Positions 53,330 through 63,433 of a DNA stretch of 64,000 bases are shown in pieces (position 1 is the first letter of the stretch; every line of letters starts with the position of its first letter). Source of the DNA: Fen-1298 sp963833465 (GTDB lineage Bacteria; Bacteroidota; Ignavibacteria; UBA10030); the NCBI GenBank assembly GCA_963833465.1, contig CAWHXW010000002.1, positions 1 through 64,000 on the forward strand, read 5' to 3'. The position numbers and the translations under genes were made by a program. The notes below the pieces were generated by a model. It was given only the letters and a program-made list of their open reading frames with translations. It did no database searches and was not told the origin of the DNA.

Positions 53330-54613
53330 TTAGGATTTATTGGAAGAAGTTAATTTTTGCCAAAATCCAGGGAATGAAATATCGGCACATTCTATATTTT
53401 CGATTGTGATATTAGGAATTTTAAGTCCCGCAATTCCAAATGACATTGCAATTCGATGATCGCCGTAACTCGGCAATATCGCGCCTGAATATCGTTTATT
53501 GCCCTCAAATGCAAATCCATCTTCATATTCCTCTGCTTCACATCCAAGTAACCGCAAATTATTAACTATCGCAGAGATTCGATCCGTTTCTTTCGCTCTT
53601 AATTCTTTTGCATCATGGATACTGAAATAACCGTCAGCAAACAAAGCAGTCACCGAAAGAATTGGAATCTCATCTATAAGATCAACGACATCTGATCCAT
53701 TCAAATTAATATTACTTTTCAGTTCGGAATATCTGACAATAAGATCGCCGATCGGCTCACCTTCGATGATCCGCTCGTTTTCAATTTGGATATTACCGCC
53801 CATCATCTTTAATATATCTAGAATACGCTTTCGCGTCGGATTAAGTCCGACATTTTGTATCGTTAAATTAGAATCCGGTACTATTAAACCTGCAGAAAGA
53901 AAAAATGCCGCTGCTGATATGTCGCCGGGAATAAAAAACTTTTTCCCTTCAATTTTTGTGGTAAAATTAATTTCAACTACATTACAGCCATTTTTTATTT
54001 CTGATTTTAGACCTAACATTCGTTCGGTATGATCACGTGTTTTTAATTTTTCAATAATGGCTGTCTGTCCATCGGCATAAAGACCGGCAAACAATAAAGC
54101 TGACTTCACTTGAGCACTCGAAACAGGCAATGTATATTGAATTGAATGCAGACGTTCAACCGGTTCAATAGACAAAGGAGCAGTATTATTTTCGGTTCCG
54201 TGTATATCTGCACCCATTTGTCGAAGCGGGTCAATAATACGCTTCATCGGCCGTTGACATAACGAAGAATCGCCATAAATTACAGAATGAAAATTCTGTC
54301 CCGCTAGAATACCAGATAGCAAACGAATCGTTGTCCCTGAATTGCCTGCATCTAAGGGTGATTTTGGTTTTTGCAATCCACGCAGACCATTTCCATGCAA
54401 TACTATATGATTGCCGTGTTCTTCAACTTGAATTCCAAGTTGCTTAATACATGAAAGTGTGCTATGAGGATCTGCAGCTTCAGAGCATGAATAAATTTCA
54501 GATACACCATCTGCAATGGCGCTTATCAATAGTGCTCTATGTGAAATGGATTTGTCGCCAGGAACTTGCAGTGCACCTTTAAATCCATTTATTTGTGGAA
54601 TAGTAATATTCAT
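53330..54613 (-). CDS. aroA: 3-phosphoshikimate 1-carboxyvinyltransferase (EPSP synthase)
   Basis: 427 residues. GDKSISHRALLISA near residue 20, DAGNSGTTIRLLSGILAG near 87, LPVSSAQVKSALLFAGL, the IPGDISAAAFFLSA loop, DVVDLIDEIPILSVTALFADG, RAKETDRI and YGDHRIAMSFGI are the substrate-binding motifs. It adds the enolpyruvyl group of PEP to shikimate-3-phosphate. Its SD (GAGGA) lies inside the 3' arm of a hairpin that also looks like the terminator of the pnp transcript, which may limit expression from readthrough. Confidence 0.95.
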   Translation of the reverse strand: MNITIPQINGFKGALQVPGDKSISHRALLISAIADGVSEIYSCSEAADPHSTLSCIKQLGIQVEEHGNHIVLHGNGLRGLQKPKSPLDAGNSGTTIRLLSGILAGQNFHSVIYGDSSLCQRPMKRIIDPLRQMGADIHGTENNTAPLSIEPVERLHSIQYTLPVSSAQVKSALLFAGLYADGQTAIIEKLKTRDHTERMLGLKSEIKNGCNVVEINFTTKIEGKKFFIPGDISAAAFFLSAGLIVPDSNLTIQNVGLNPTRKRILDILKMMGGNIQIENERIIEGEPIGDLIVRYSELKSNINLNGSDVVDLIDEIPILSVTALFADGYFSIHDAKELRAKETDRISAIVNNLRLLGCEAEEYEDGFAFEGNKRYSGAILPSYGDHRIAMSFGIAGLKIPNITIENIECADISFPGFWQKLTSSNKS

Positions 54614-54661
54614 AAAAAAATCCTCACATATTTAATTGATGGTTGTCTGTAATGTGAGGAT
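54614..54661 (-). terminator. Terminator-like hairpin covering the aroA ribosome-binding site
   Basis: On the minus strand, ATCCTCACAT (54661-54652) pairs perfectly over ten bases with ATGTGAGGAT (54629-54620) across a 22-base loop. A run of seven Ts (54620-54614) follows and ends at the aroA ATG. The 3' arm contains GTGAGGA, the only SD for aroA. The structure can act as the pnp terminator and also hide the SD in readthrough transcripts. Confidence 0.7.
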
Positions 54662-54686
54662 ATGTATTATTCGTAGTTTAAAATAT

Positions 54687-56858
54687 CTAACGACGCTGAT
54701 GTTTTTCGTCTCTGCCGCCTCGGTGATCCGATTTTTTTCGTTCGCGCGATCGTTTCATTTCTTCACTCGCGTTCTCTCCGCCGGGCAATAGTACTTTATG
54801 ACTTAGACTCATTTTTCCATCAGCATCTATGTGCATCAATTTAACTTCAAGTGTATCGCCGACTTTTACAAAATCATCTACTTTCTCTACTCGCTGCACA
54901 TTCAATTGAGATACGTGCACAAGCCCTTCTTTTCCAGGTAAAATTTCTACAAATGCACCAAAGTCCGTAATTTTCTTTACCGTCGCCTTATATACTTTAT
55001 TAACTTCCGGGACTTCTGCAAGACCGCGAATATACAGCATTGCCTTATCAGCAGACTCTTTTTCTACTGCTGCGACAGTTACCGTGCCATCATCTTCGAC
55101 ATTGATTTCTGCACCGCTATCTTTAACGAGCTGACGAATATTTTTTCCACCCGGACCAATTAATGCTCCAATCATATCAACAGGGATTTTTATAGTTTCT
55201 AAGCGCGGTGCATATTGAGATATTTCTGCCCGTGCATTGGAAAGGCAAGCAGCCATAATATTAAGAATATGCATCCGCCCCTCTTTTGCTTGATCAAGCG
55301 CTTTTTCAAGAATCTCGAATGAAATTCCTTTGATTTTAATATCCATTTGGAATGCGGTAATACCAGCAATTGTTCCGGCAACTTTGAAATCCATATCGCC
55401 AAGATGATCTTCATTTCCAAGTATGTCGCTTAAAATAGCAACTCGATCAGCTTCCTTTACCAAGCCCATCGCAATACCTGCGACTGGGCGGTTCATAGGA
55501 ACACCTGCGTCAAAAAGTGCAAGAGTACCTGCACATACAGTTGCCATTGAAGAAGATCCGTTTGACTCAAGAATATCGGAAACCACACGTATTGTGTAAG
55601 GAAAACTCTTTTCAGCCGGAATCAATCTCTTTAGCGAGCGTTCTGCAAGATTTCCATGACCAATTTCGCGTCTTCCTGTTGAACCAAGTTTTCCAACTTC
55701 GCCAACTGAAAACGGTGGAAAATTATAGTGTAGCATAAAACGTTTTGTCGTTTCCGGCAGTAAACCTTCAAGAACTTGCTCATCCATTTTTGTTCCTAGT
55801 GTCGCAGTTGTAAGACTCTGTGTCTCGCCTCTTGTAAAGAGAGCAGAACCATGCGTACGGGGCAAAATCCCAACTTCACATGTAATTGGGCGAATGTCTT
55901 TTAAATTGCGGCCATCGAGACGTTTGCCGTCATTCAGAATTGTTGAACGCATAGCATCACGTTCAATATCAAGAAGTAATTCATCTATTAACAATTCCTT
56001 TTCAGGATATTTTTCAGCCAATAAAGTTTGAATTTCTGTATATAATTTATTTGTCGCTTCAGATCGTTCTTCTTTAGCCATTATTGTTCGGCTTAACTGT
56101 TTCATTTTAGCTTCAGCTAAAAAATTGATTTCTTCTTTCATACCAGCGGGAATTTCCGGCACAACAATATCCCGTTTTAACTTGTTAACTTCTTTTGCAA
56201 GTTCGATCTGAACAGAGCATAGCTCTTTAATCGCTTCATGTCCCACTCTCAATGCCTGCAGCAAATCATTTTCCGAAGCTTCTGCAGATTCGCCTTCGAC
56301 CATAACAATAGAATCATTTGTTCCTGCCAGTGTAATGTCTAAATCACTTGATTCTAATTCCTTGAATGTAGGATTCACAATATATTTTCCATCAATTCGT
56401 CCTACACGTACTTCTGCAACAGGACCATCAAAAGGAATATCAGATACCATTAATGCAGCCGAAGCTGCGCATGCGCCAAGCACATCGCCATCATGTTCCA
56501 TATCTGAAGAATAAACGGTAACGAGGAGCTGTGTCTCGTTCTTGTAAGTCTTGGGAAACATTGGTCTGATAGGACGATCAATTAAGCGCGATGATAATAT
56601 TTCTTTTTCTGTCGGGCGTCCTTCACGTTTGAAAAAACCGCCCGGTATTTTTCCCGCGGCAGCAGTCTTTTCACGATACTCGACTTGTAGTGGGAAAAAA
56701 TCCTGTCCTTCTTTGGCTTTATAATCACTTACAACTGTTGCCAGCACCATTGTATCCCCGTATCTAACCATTACAGCGCCGTGTGCTTGCTTGGCAAATC
56801 TTCCGGTTTCCAACGAAAACGTTTTTCCATTAAGTTGTATTTCCTTTGTAACTTTCAT
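54687..56858 (-). CDS. pnp: Polyribonucleotide nucleotidyltransferase
   Basis: 723 residues from ATG 56858; an upstream ATG at 56909 is less likely. Two RNase PH-like domains (GAVMVRYGDTMVLATVVSD, FPLQVEYREKTAAAGKIPGGFFKREGRPTEKE-like segment; LFTRGETQSLTTATLGT, TRREIGHGNLAERSL) are followed by KH (MIGALIGPGGKNIRQL) and S1 (KKITDFGAFVEILPGKEGLVHVSQL) domains. It degrades RNA with phosphate. The C-terminal tail is Arg/Lys-rich. It closes the translation operon, 64 bases after rpsO. Confidence 0.95.
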   Translation of the reverse strand: MKVTKEIQLNGKTFSLETGRFAKQAHGAVMVRYGDTMVLATVVSDYKAKEGQDFFPLQVEYREKTAAAGKIPGGFFKREGRPTEKEILSSRLIDRPIRPMFPKTYKNETQLLVTVYSSDMEHDGDVLGACAASAALMVSDIPFDGPVAEVRVGRIDGKYIVNPTFKELESSDLDITLAGTNDSIVMVEGESAEASENDLLQALRVGHEAIKELCSVQIELAKEVNKLKRDIVVPEIPAGMKEEINFLAEAKMKQLSRTIMAKEERSEATNKLYTEIQTLLAEKYPEKELLIDELLLDIERDAMRSTILNDGKRLDGRNLKDIRPITCEVGILPRTHGSALFTRGETQSLTTATLGTKMDEQVLEGLLPETTKRFMLHYNFPPFSVGEVGKLGSTGRREIGHGNLAERSLKRLIPAEKSFPYTIRVVSDILESNGSSSMATVCAGTLALFDAGVPMNRPVAGIAMGLVKEADRVAILSDILGNEDHLGDMDFKVAGTIAGITAFQMDIKIKGISFEILEKALDQAKEGRMHILNIMAACLSNARAEISQYAPRLETIKIPVDMIGALIGPGGKNIRQLVKDSGAEINVEDDGTVTVAAVEKESADKAMLYIRGLAEVPEVNKVYKATVKKITDFGAFVEILPGKEGLVHVSQLNVQRVEKVDDFVKVGDTLEVKLMHIDADGKMSLSHKVLLPGGENASEEMKRSRERKKSDHRGGRDEKHQRR

Positions 56859-56922
56859 GATTACCTGCTTCTTTCTTCTAAAGAACCTCGTACTAAAAAA
56901 TGACAACATTTATCGCATCAAT

Positions 56923-57192
56923 TTATTTGCGAATATCAAGTTCTTGAATGATACTCCGGTATCGCGCAATATCTTTCTTCATTAAATAGTCTAAAAGCCT
57001 GCGCCTTTTTCCTACCAATTTCAACAAACCCAGCCGTGCATGGTGATCTTTTTTATATACATCAAAATGCGGCGATAAACTGTTAAGGTTCGCTGTTATA
57101 ATTGCAATCTGTACTTCAGGCGTGCCAGTATCTGAAGAATTCTTGCCATATTTTTTCACCAGTTCTTTTTTTTGCTCAGTTGTAATTGGCAT
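56923..57192 (-). CDS. rpsO: 30S ribosomal protein S15
   Basis: 89 residues of full family length. KKELVKKYGKNSSDTGTPEVQIAIITANLNSL and HARLGLLKLVGKRRRLLDYLMKKD are the rRNA-contact helices. It binds 16S rRNA h20-h22 and the pnp gene follows, as in many bacteria, where S15 also controls its own mRNA. Confidence 0.98.
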   Translation of the reverse strand: MPITTEQKKELVKKYGKNSSDTGTPEVQIAIITANLNSLSPHFDVYKKDHHARLGLLKLVGKRRRLLDYLMKKDIARYRSIIQELDIRK

Positions 57193-57224
57193 TTTAACTC
57201 CTTGTAAAATTAATTGTGCTTCTA

Positions 57225-58169
57225 TTATATGTTTTTATATTCTTGCTGTAATGTAATGCTCAATTCTTTGTCTTTGTGCATCTGCTGAATTAGTTTTTCC
57301 GCCGAATCAAATTTATATTCGTCGCGTATTCTGCGTAAGAAACTGATTTTAAGATCACATCCATAAATATCCTTATTGAAATTGAATATATTTACTTCAA
57401 CAGTACGTATATTTGACGATTGAAAGGTCGGGCGTACACCAATACTCGCCATACCAAAATACTTATCTATTCCAATATCTACCTTCACAAAATAAATTCC
57501 ATTTGCAGGGATAAGTTTTTTATCCGAGTCAATTTTAATATTTGCAGTAGGATAACCGAGAAGATGCCCTCTGCCTTCACCCGAAATAACAGTGCCGCGC
57601 ATTGCATACGGTCTGCCTAAATATTTCGCTGCATTTTCTATCATTCCGGAGTTTAATTCATTCCGTATTATCGAACTATTCACCGGATTGCCGTTAAATG
57701 TGTATGGCTCAACTTTTATAACATCAAAATTAAATTCATTTCCCAATTTTATCAAAGCATCTATTGTTCCTTCGCGATTCCTGCCCCAATGATGGTCAAA
57801 TCCTTCTACGACTAATTTCAATCCAATGCTTTTAATGATATAGGTCGTATAGAAATCACGAAAACTTTGCTGTGAAAATGGTTTATCAAATTTAATCACA
57901 ACAAACCAATCTACATTTAACTGCTCGCAATATTCCTGGCGTTCCTCCAGAGTCGTTAAAAGCTGTATTTTCTTTTCTGTATTTGATACAACCTCTTTTG
58001 GATGTGGCTCAAACGTAACCACAACACTTCTGCCATTCTTTTCTTTTGCAAGAGCAACGACTTTTTTAATAATATTTTGATGCGCAAGATGAACACCGTC
58101 AAATGTGCCAACCGTAATAATTGAATTTTTATTAAACGGAATTTCTTCAATTCGCCGAGCCAATTTCAT
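57225..58169 (-). CDS. ribF: Bifunctional riboflavin kinase/FAD synthetase
   Basis: 314 residues. The N-terminal adenylyltransferase domain has ITVGTFDGVHLAHQNII and EGFDHHWGRNREG. The kinase domain has GRGHLLGYPTANIKID, the ISGEGRG loop and GMASIGVRPTFQ. It makes FMN and FAD from riboflavin. The start overlaps the truB end by 23 bases, tying it to the operon. Confidence 0.95.
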   Translation of the reverse strand: MKLARRIEEIPFNKNSIITVGTFDGVHLAHQNIIKKVVALAKEKNGRSVVVTFEPHPKEVVSNTEKKIQLLTTLEERQEYCEQLNVDWFVVIKFDKPFSQQSFRDFYTTYIIKSIGLKLVVEGFDHHWGRNREGTIDALIKLGNEFNFDVIKVEPYTFNGNPVNSSIIRNELNSGMIENAAKYLGRPYAMRGTVISGEGRGHLLGYPTANIKIDSDKKLIPANGIYFVKVDIGIDKYFGMASIGVRPTFQSSNIRTVEVNIFNFNKDIYGCDLKISFLRRIRDEYKFDSAEKLIQQMHKDKELSITLQQEYKNI

Positions 58170-58881
58170 GACTGCTTTGATTCTTTATTAAAATTGAATT
58201 CCGCCAATCGATTAATTGGTCAATTGTCATAGCATTCGCAACACGATGATCACCAATGCGAGTTCGTCTAAGCGCAACTAAAGTTGCGCCGCATCCAAGC
58301 CGAAGACCAAATTCATCAATCAAAGAACGAATATAAGTGCCTTTTGAACACGCTATGAGAAAATCAACAAATTGATCGTTAATATTTACAATTTTGAAAC
58401 ATGATATATTTATTTCGCGTTCAACTCGCTCCACTGTTTTTCCGACACGTGCATATTTATATAACGGTTTCCCACCATATTTTACTGCCGAGTACATTGG
58501 CGGCATTTGGAATTGTTTACCGATATAACTTTGAGCCGTTTCCTTAATCTGTTGTTCAGTTACCGCGGAAGCATCCTTCCATTCATGGACTGATGTTTCA
58601 GTATCAAAACTAGGAGTTCGTTCACCGATTTTACAAGTTCCGATATATTCTTTTTCTAATCCTACAAATTGCTCTATACTTTTAGTTTTCTTTCCGGTGC
58701 AAACGATAAGCAATCCCGTTGCATTAGGATCTAATGTGCCTGCGTGTCCAACTTTCCTAACATCAAAAAGCATTCGTACTTTTTTAACAACATCAAACGA
58801 CGTCCATTTTAAGGGTTTGTCAAGAAAGAGAACTTCGCCTTCAATTGAAAAATCGTGGTACATAAATATTTCTTCATTCAT
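58147..58881 (-). CDS. truB: tRNA pseudouridine synthase B
   Basis: 244 residues. FLDKPLKWTSFDVVKKVR, VGHAGTLDPNATGLLIVCTGKKTK with the catalytic Asp, PMYSAVKYGGKPLYKYAR and CSKGTYIRSLIDEFGLRLG are the TruB motifs. It makes pseudouridine 55 in the T-loop of tRNAs. The C-terminal PUA domain is short or absent, as in many FCB versions. It overlaps rbfA by four bases. Confidence 0.95.
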   Translation of the reverse strand: MNEEIFMYHDFSIEGEVLFLDKPLKWTSFDVVKKVRMLFDVRKVGHAGTLDPNATGLLIVCTGKKTKSIEQFVGLEKEYIGTCKIGERTPSFDTETSVHEWKDASAVTEQQIKETAQSYIGKQFQMPPMYSAVKYGGKPLYKYARVGKTVERVEREINISCFKIVNINDQFVDFLIACSKGTYIRSLIDEFGLRLGCGATLVALRRTRIGDHRVANAMTIDQLIDWRNSILIKNQSSHEIGSAN

Positions 58882-59258
58882 GCGTCAGCCGAACTTATAT
58901 CTTCTTCTATCTTTGGATCATTCTCATGAATTTTATGGAAAATATTCTCGAGCTTCATGGCTCTATCCAAAGTCTCATCTAAATAAAAAATAATCTCTGG
59001 TGTATAGCGCAATCGTACTGTATGCCCAAGCATTGAACGGATAGTTTTTTTTTTCACTTCCAATTTTGCAAAATATACTTTTTTATGTTCTTCGTCTCCC
59101 AAAATGCTTACGAAGACTTTTGCGATCTTGAGATCCGGACTCATCAATACATCAGTCACAGTTAATAAACCGTATTCAGCTATGCTGAAGTTACGTTGAA
59201 ACATTAAGCCCAATTCTTCTTTAATGAGAGAACCGACTTTTTCGGATCGAACAGACAC
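58878..59258 (-). CDS. rbfA: Ribosome-binding factor A
   Basis: 126 residues. RSEKVGSLIKEELGLMFQRN, LLTVTDVLMSPDLKIAKVFVSILG and RSMLGHTVRLRYTPEIIFYLDETLDRAMKLE-type helix cover the family fold, a KH-like domain that matures the 30S subunit. The acidic C-terminus (ENDPKIEEDIS) is variable in the family. It follows infB by 10 bases. Confidence 0.95.
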   Translation of the reverse strand: MSVRSEKVGSLIKEELGLMFQRNFSIAEYGLLTVTDVLMSPDLKIAKVFVSILGDEEHKKVYFAKLEVKKKTIRSMLGHTVRLRYTPEIIFYLDETLDRAMKLENIFHKIHENDPKIEEDISSADA

Positions 59259-59268
59259 GTTTTATCCT

Positions 59269-61965
59269 TTATTCCAGTTTACGTTTTGTTTCAACAGTTC
59301 TATATGCTTCAATAATATCGCCATTCTTGATATCATTGAAATTTTCAAGACTAATACCACACTCAAATCCTTGTTCAACTTCTTTCACATCATCTTTAAA
59401 ACGTTTCAGCGACGCAATATTCCCGGCGAATACTTCGATTCCATCACGTATAATACGAACATGATTGTTCCTAACAATTTTCCCGTCTCTAACATAGCAG
59501 CCGGCAATAGTGCCAATTTTAGATATTTTAAATACATCACGAACGTCCACAGTTGCAGTAACTTCCTCTGTCACAGTTGGTGCTAATAAACCTTCCAGGG
59601 CTTTCCGAACATCATTGATCGCATCATAAATAATACTATAGATCCTGATATCAACATCTTCGTGCTGTGCCAGCTGGCGCGCCTTAAGATTTGGACGGAC
59701 ATGGAATCCAATAATTACAGCACTTGATGCCATAGCAAGCAGAACATCTGACTCAGAAATACCACCGACGCCTTTATAAATTACCTGCACTTTGACTTCA
59801 TTTGTTGAAAGCTTCATCAAGGAATCAGATAGAGCTTCCGCTGAGCCGTCCACATCTGCTTTGACAATGACCGGTAAATCGCGCACTTGTCCTTCCTTAA
59901 TCTGTTGCGAAATATCATCTAATGTTACACGTCTGTTTTGCCTGAAATCTTGTTCTCGTTTTAATTGCTGACGTGTTAGACTAATTTCACGCGCCTGATG
60001 TTCGTCTTCAATTCCGATTAAATCATCTCCAGCTTGCGGTATGCCGTCAAAACCGACGACTTGAACAGGCTGTGACGGCTTAGCAGCTTCTATGCGTTGA
60101 CCTCGTTCATTGAACATAGCTCGCACTCGCCCGCTCCAAACACCGCATACAAATGAATCACCGATGCGCAAAGTTCCTTTTTGTACAAGAATTGTTGCAA
60201 TAATTCCTTTACCTTTATCTAACTCAGCTTCCACAAGTGTTCCACGTGCTTCTCTATTTGGATTTGCCCGAAGATTAAGCATTTCAGCTTCCAGCAAAAT
60301 TTTTTCTAGAAGCAAAGTAACATTTGTTCCTTTCTTTGCAGATATTTCTACTGCTTGATGTTTTCCGCCATATTCTTCGACTAGAAGTCCGCGTTCTGCT
60401 AATTGCTGCTTGATCCTTTCAGGATTAGATTCCGGTTTATCAATTTTATTAATAGCAACAATTATCGGAACATTTGCTGCTTGAGCATGGCTTATAGCTT
60501 CGACGGTTTGCGGCATCACACTATCATCGGCAGCAACTACTAACACAACAATATCTGTAACTTGCGCACCTCTAGCCCGCATTGCCGTGAATGCTTCATG
60601 GCCGGGAGTATCAAGAAATGTAATCTGTTTATTATCATCAACAGTAACTTCATACGCGCCGATATGTTGTGTTATTCCGCCCGATTCACCAGCAACAACA
60701 TTCGAATTTCGAATATGATCCAGCAATGATGTCTTACCGTGATCAACATGACCCATAATTGTGACGACAGGTGCTCGTGGAAGAAGTGTCTCTTCTTCAT
60801 CTTCTATATCTGAAAGGGCTTCTGATGAAAACTCTTCTTCAAAGTCGATCTGAAATCCAAATTCGTCTGAGACAAGCGTGATAGTGTCTTTATCTAAACG
60901 CTGATTTATTGACACCATAATTCCGAGAGCCATTACTTTTTGAATAACTTCAGCTACAGTTACATGCATTAAATTGGCGAGTTCACCAACAGTAACATAT
61001 TCTGTCACTTTAACTCTCATTTTATCATGCTCAATCTGATCGAGTTTTTTCTGCTCTTCTTCTTCTCTCTTTTCTTTTTTCTTTCTACGTATGGCAGCAC
61101 GCGCAATCGCTAACTCGTCACCAGAATCTGCAAGTGTTTCACGAATTGCTTTTGCCACTTCGTCTTCATTGACTTCGGCGCGGCGGACCCTTTTATGTTT
61201 TCTTGACTTAGATTCTTCCTCATCCTCTGATTTGCCCGATCCAGATTTTGTTTTTTTGATTTCGTCTCTAACTTTTTTCTTTTTCTTCTTCCTTTTTTCT
61301 TCAATATCCGGCTTCTGAATGCTCCGAACAGGCGTAAGGTCTATTTTCCCCTTGATTGTTAAACCGCGCTGCGGACGTGCAACTACAACTTCTAACGGTG
61401 TCTGCAATTGCTTCTTTGTTCGTCCTGCTGCTTTTTCTTTAACTCGAGTTTCTTCCTTCGGTTTTTCAAGTTTTGATTTTACTTCTGCAACAGGTAATGG
61501 TTGTTCAATTGTTTTCTCGGAAATTACAATTTCTTCTATCCCGGGTTGTACAATTTCTTTAACAGGAATTTTCACTTCTTCCTGTACTACCGGTTGTGGA
61601 ATTTCTTCTATAACTTGAATTATTGTTTCTTCTTTTACTGGTTGTTGTTCCTCCTTTAATGCAGCAGGTTCTTCAATGCCGACAGTTTTCTTTTCAACTT
61701 TTTCGACTATCTCTGTTTTTTCTGTCGTTTCTTTCCTCCGAATAGAACGGAACTCTTGAATCTTGCGCTGGTGCCTCTCTGCTACTTCTTTGTCTTTTTT
61801 AAAATGGCCCATAATAACAGGCATCATATCATCTGTTACAGTGGACATGTGGGATTTTACATCGAAACCTTTCTTTTTCAGAAAGTCAATGATTGTCTCG
61901 CTTGAAAGATTTAATTCTTTGGCGAGATTGAAGATCTTCATTTTTTTTAAACCTTGTTCAGACAT
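59269..61965 (-). CDS. infB: Translation initiation factor IF-2
   Basis: 898 residues. An N-terminal IF2_N domain (KIFNLAKELNLSSETIIDFL) is followed by a long charged low-complexity linker (~90-290, Lys/Glu-rich). The GTPase core starts near residue 400 with G1 GHVDHGKTSLLDHI, G2 GGITQHIGAYEV, G3 DTPGHEAFT and G4 NKIDKPESN. C-terminal IF2 domains include GVGGISESDVLLA and IIGFHVRP. It places initiator tRNA on the 30S subunit. It follows nusA by 35 bases. Confidence 0.97.
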   Translation of the reverse strand: MSEQGLKKMKIFNLAKELNLSSETIIDFLKKKGFDVKSHMSTVTDDMMPVIMGHFKKDKEVAERHQRKIQEFRSIRRKETTEKTEIVEKVEKKTVGIEEPAALKEEQQPVKEETIIQVIEEIPQPVVQEEVKIPVKEIVQPGIEEIVISEKTIEQPLPVAEVKSKLEKPKEETRVKEKAAGRTKKQLQTPLEVVVARPQRGLTIKGKIDLTPVRSIQKPDIEEKRKKKKKKVRDEIKKTKSGSGKSEDEEESKSRKHKRVRRAEVNEDEVAKAIRETLADSGDELAIARAAIRRKKKEKREEEEQKKLDQIEHDKMRVKVTEYVTVGELANLMHVTVAEVIQKVMALGIMVSINQRLDKDTITLVSDEFGFQIDFEEEFSSEALSDIEDEEETLLPRAPVVTIMGHVDHGKTSLLDHIRNSNVVAGESGGITQHIGAYEVTVDDNKQITFLDTPGHEAFTAMRARGAQVTDIVVLVVAADDSVMPQTVEAISHAQAANVPIIVAINKIDKPESNPERIKQQLAERGLLVEEYGGKHQAVEISAKKGTNVTLLLEKILLEAEMLNLRANPNREARGTLVEAELDKGKGIIATILVQKGTLRIGDSFVCGVWSGRVRAMFNERGQRIEAAKPSQPVQVVGFDGIPQAGDDLIGIEDEHQAREISLTRQQLKREQDFRQNRRVTLDDISQQIKEGQVRDLPVIVKADVDGSAEALSDSLMKLSTNEVKVQVIYKGVGGISESDVLLAMASSAVIIGFHVRPNLKARQLAQHEDVDIRIYSIIYDAINDVRKALEGLLAPTVTEEVTATVDVRDVFKISKIGTIAGCYVRDGKIVRNNHVRIIRDGIEVFAGNIASLKRFKDDVKEVEQGFECGISLENFNDIKNGDIIEAYRTVETKRKLE

Positions 61966-62000
61966 TCTGATCTTCTTTCGTTACACACGAAATTAATGTT

Positions 62001-63398
62001 TTATTCGCCTTTCGGCGTAATGATTTCTTTCTCTTTTGTTATTGCATTTTCCGGCGGCTTTGAGTCTAAAGATATTTCTTCCTTTTCGATCTTATCCTCT
62101 TTTTCTGATTTATCTATTTCTGCAAGCAAAGCATCTGTTTCTTCGTCAACCTCAACTTCTGCTTCTTCAAGACCTTTTTTTAACATTGCAAGGATCTCTT
62201 CTATTTTTTCCGGTTCGATTCCGAGCGTGTTGATTAAATCTTCTTTTGATGTTTGGATTATGTCGCGTACAGATTTATAATTCTCATCAAAGAATTTGTG
62301 GAAAAGTACATCGCCGAGTTCTTCGCGAAATTCCGACAGATCCATATCATATTCTTCTTCTTCGCCGCCTTCTTTCTGCACATTCAACTCGTATCCTGTC
62401 AATTTGGATGCTAAGCGAACATTTTGTCCACCTTTGCCAATGGCAAGCGAAACCTGATCATTAGCGACATTGATCATTGCTCGCTTGTTTTCTTTATCTA
62501 TCTGAATTTCTTTAAGTTTTGCCGGCGCAAGTGCACGCTGAATGAATACCAAAATATCTTCTGAATAATTGATGACGTCTATATTCTCATTATTCAATTC
62601 TCGGACGATCGCATGGATACGAACTCCCTTCATTCCAACACAAGCCCCGACAGCATCAATACGTTCATCATGCGAAAGCACTGCAACTTTAGCTCTATCA
62701 CCAGGTTCGCGTGCAATTCTTTTAATTTCAATGATGCCATCATAAACTTCTGGAATTTCAATTTCAAATAAACGCATAAGAAATGCAGGGTCGGTGCGGG
62801 ATATAACGACAGTTGGATTACCTGCACCTTTACGAACTTCTTTTACAATAGCACGTATCGTGTCTCCTTTTTTATAACGCTCTTTGTAAATTTGTTCATT
62901 CCTCGGAAGCAGCAATTCATTCTTGTTGTGTATGACAAGAATTTCACCTTTGCCTTTGCGAATCTGATAAATTTCACCTACAACAATTTCTCCGATTGAA
63001 TTTGTGTATTCATTGAATATTGTTTCACGCTCTATTTCTTTGATACGCTGATTTAAATTTTGTTTTGCGCTGATTACAAGGCGACGGCCAAAATCTACTA
63101 AGGAGACAATTTCAACAAACTCTTCCCCAAGAGCTAAACTATCTCCAGATTTATTTTTAGCATCTTCAACGGAAATCTGCGTGGCTGGATCTTCAACCAC
63201 TTCAACAACTTCTTTTTCAAGATAGATTTCGATGTCGCCTTTATCCATATTGACGACAACATCGTATTTTACATTGGGCCCGTATTTCTTTTTCACCATC
63301 ATCCCAAAAATATCTTCTACTATCCCGATAAGAATATCTTTATCGATACCTTTTTCGCGAGCCATCTGTGCAAATGATTCAACAATTTCGTGATTCAT
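62001..63398 (-). CDS. nusA: Transcription termination/antitermination protein NusA
   Basis: 465 residues. The N-terminal RNAP-binding domain, an S1 domain (GEIVVGEIYQIRKGKGEILV) and two KH domains (RAKVAVLSHDERIDAVGACVGMKGVRIHAI and ANDQVSLAIGKGGQNVRLASKLTGYEL) are clear. After ~400 comes an acidic, Glu/Lys-rich tail (VDEETDALLAEIDKSEKEDK) in place of the E. coli acidic repeats. It regulates pausing and termination. It lies 35 bases after rimP. Confidence 0.97.
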   Translation of the reverse strand: MNHEIVESFAQMAREKGIDKDILIGIVEDIFGMMVKKKYGPNVKYDVVVNMDKGDIEIYLEKEVVEVVEDPATQISVEDAKNKSGDSLALGEEFVEIVSLVDFGRRLVISAKQNLNQRIKEIERETIFNEYTNSIGEIVVGEIYQIRKGKGEILVIHNKNELLLPRNEQIYKERYKKGDTIRAIVKEVRKGAGNPTVVISRTDPAFLMRLFEIEIPEVYDGIIEIKRIAREPGDRAKVAVLSHDERIDAVGACVGMKGVRIHAIVRELNNENIDVINYSEDILVFIQRALAPAKLKEIQIDKENKRAMINVANDQVSLAIGKGGQNVRLASKLTGYELNVQKEGGEEEEYDMDLSEFREELGDVLFHKFFDENYKSVRDIIQTSKEDLINTLGIEPEKIEEILAMLKKGLEEAEVEVDEETDALLAEIDKSEKEDKIEKEEISLDSKPPENAITKEKEIITPKGE

Positions 63399-63433
63399 CT
63401 TACCTCCAAACTACAGAGCATCCATTCTTTTGA

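Noticed and set aside
61091..61618. Repeated frames antisense to the IF-2 linker, rich in Phe/Ser
   Set aside because: They mirror the Lys/Glu-rich linker of infB and are not independent genes.
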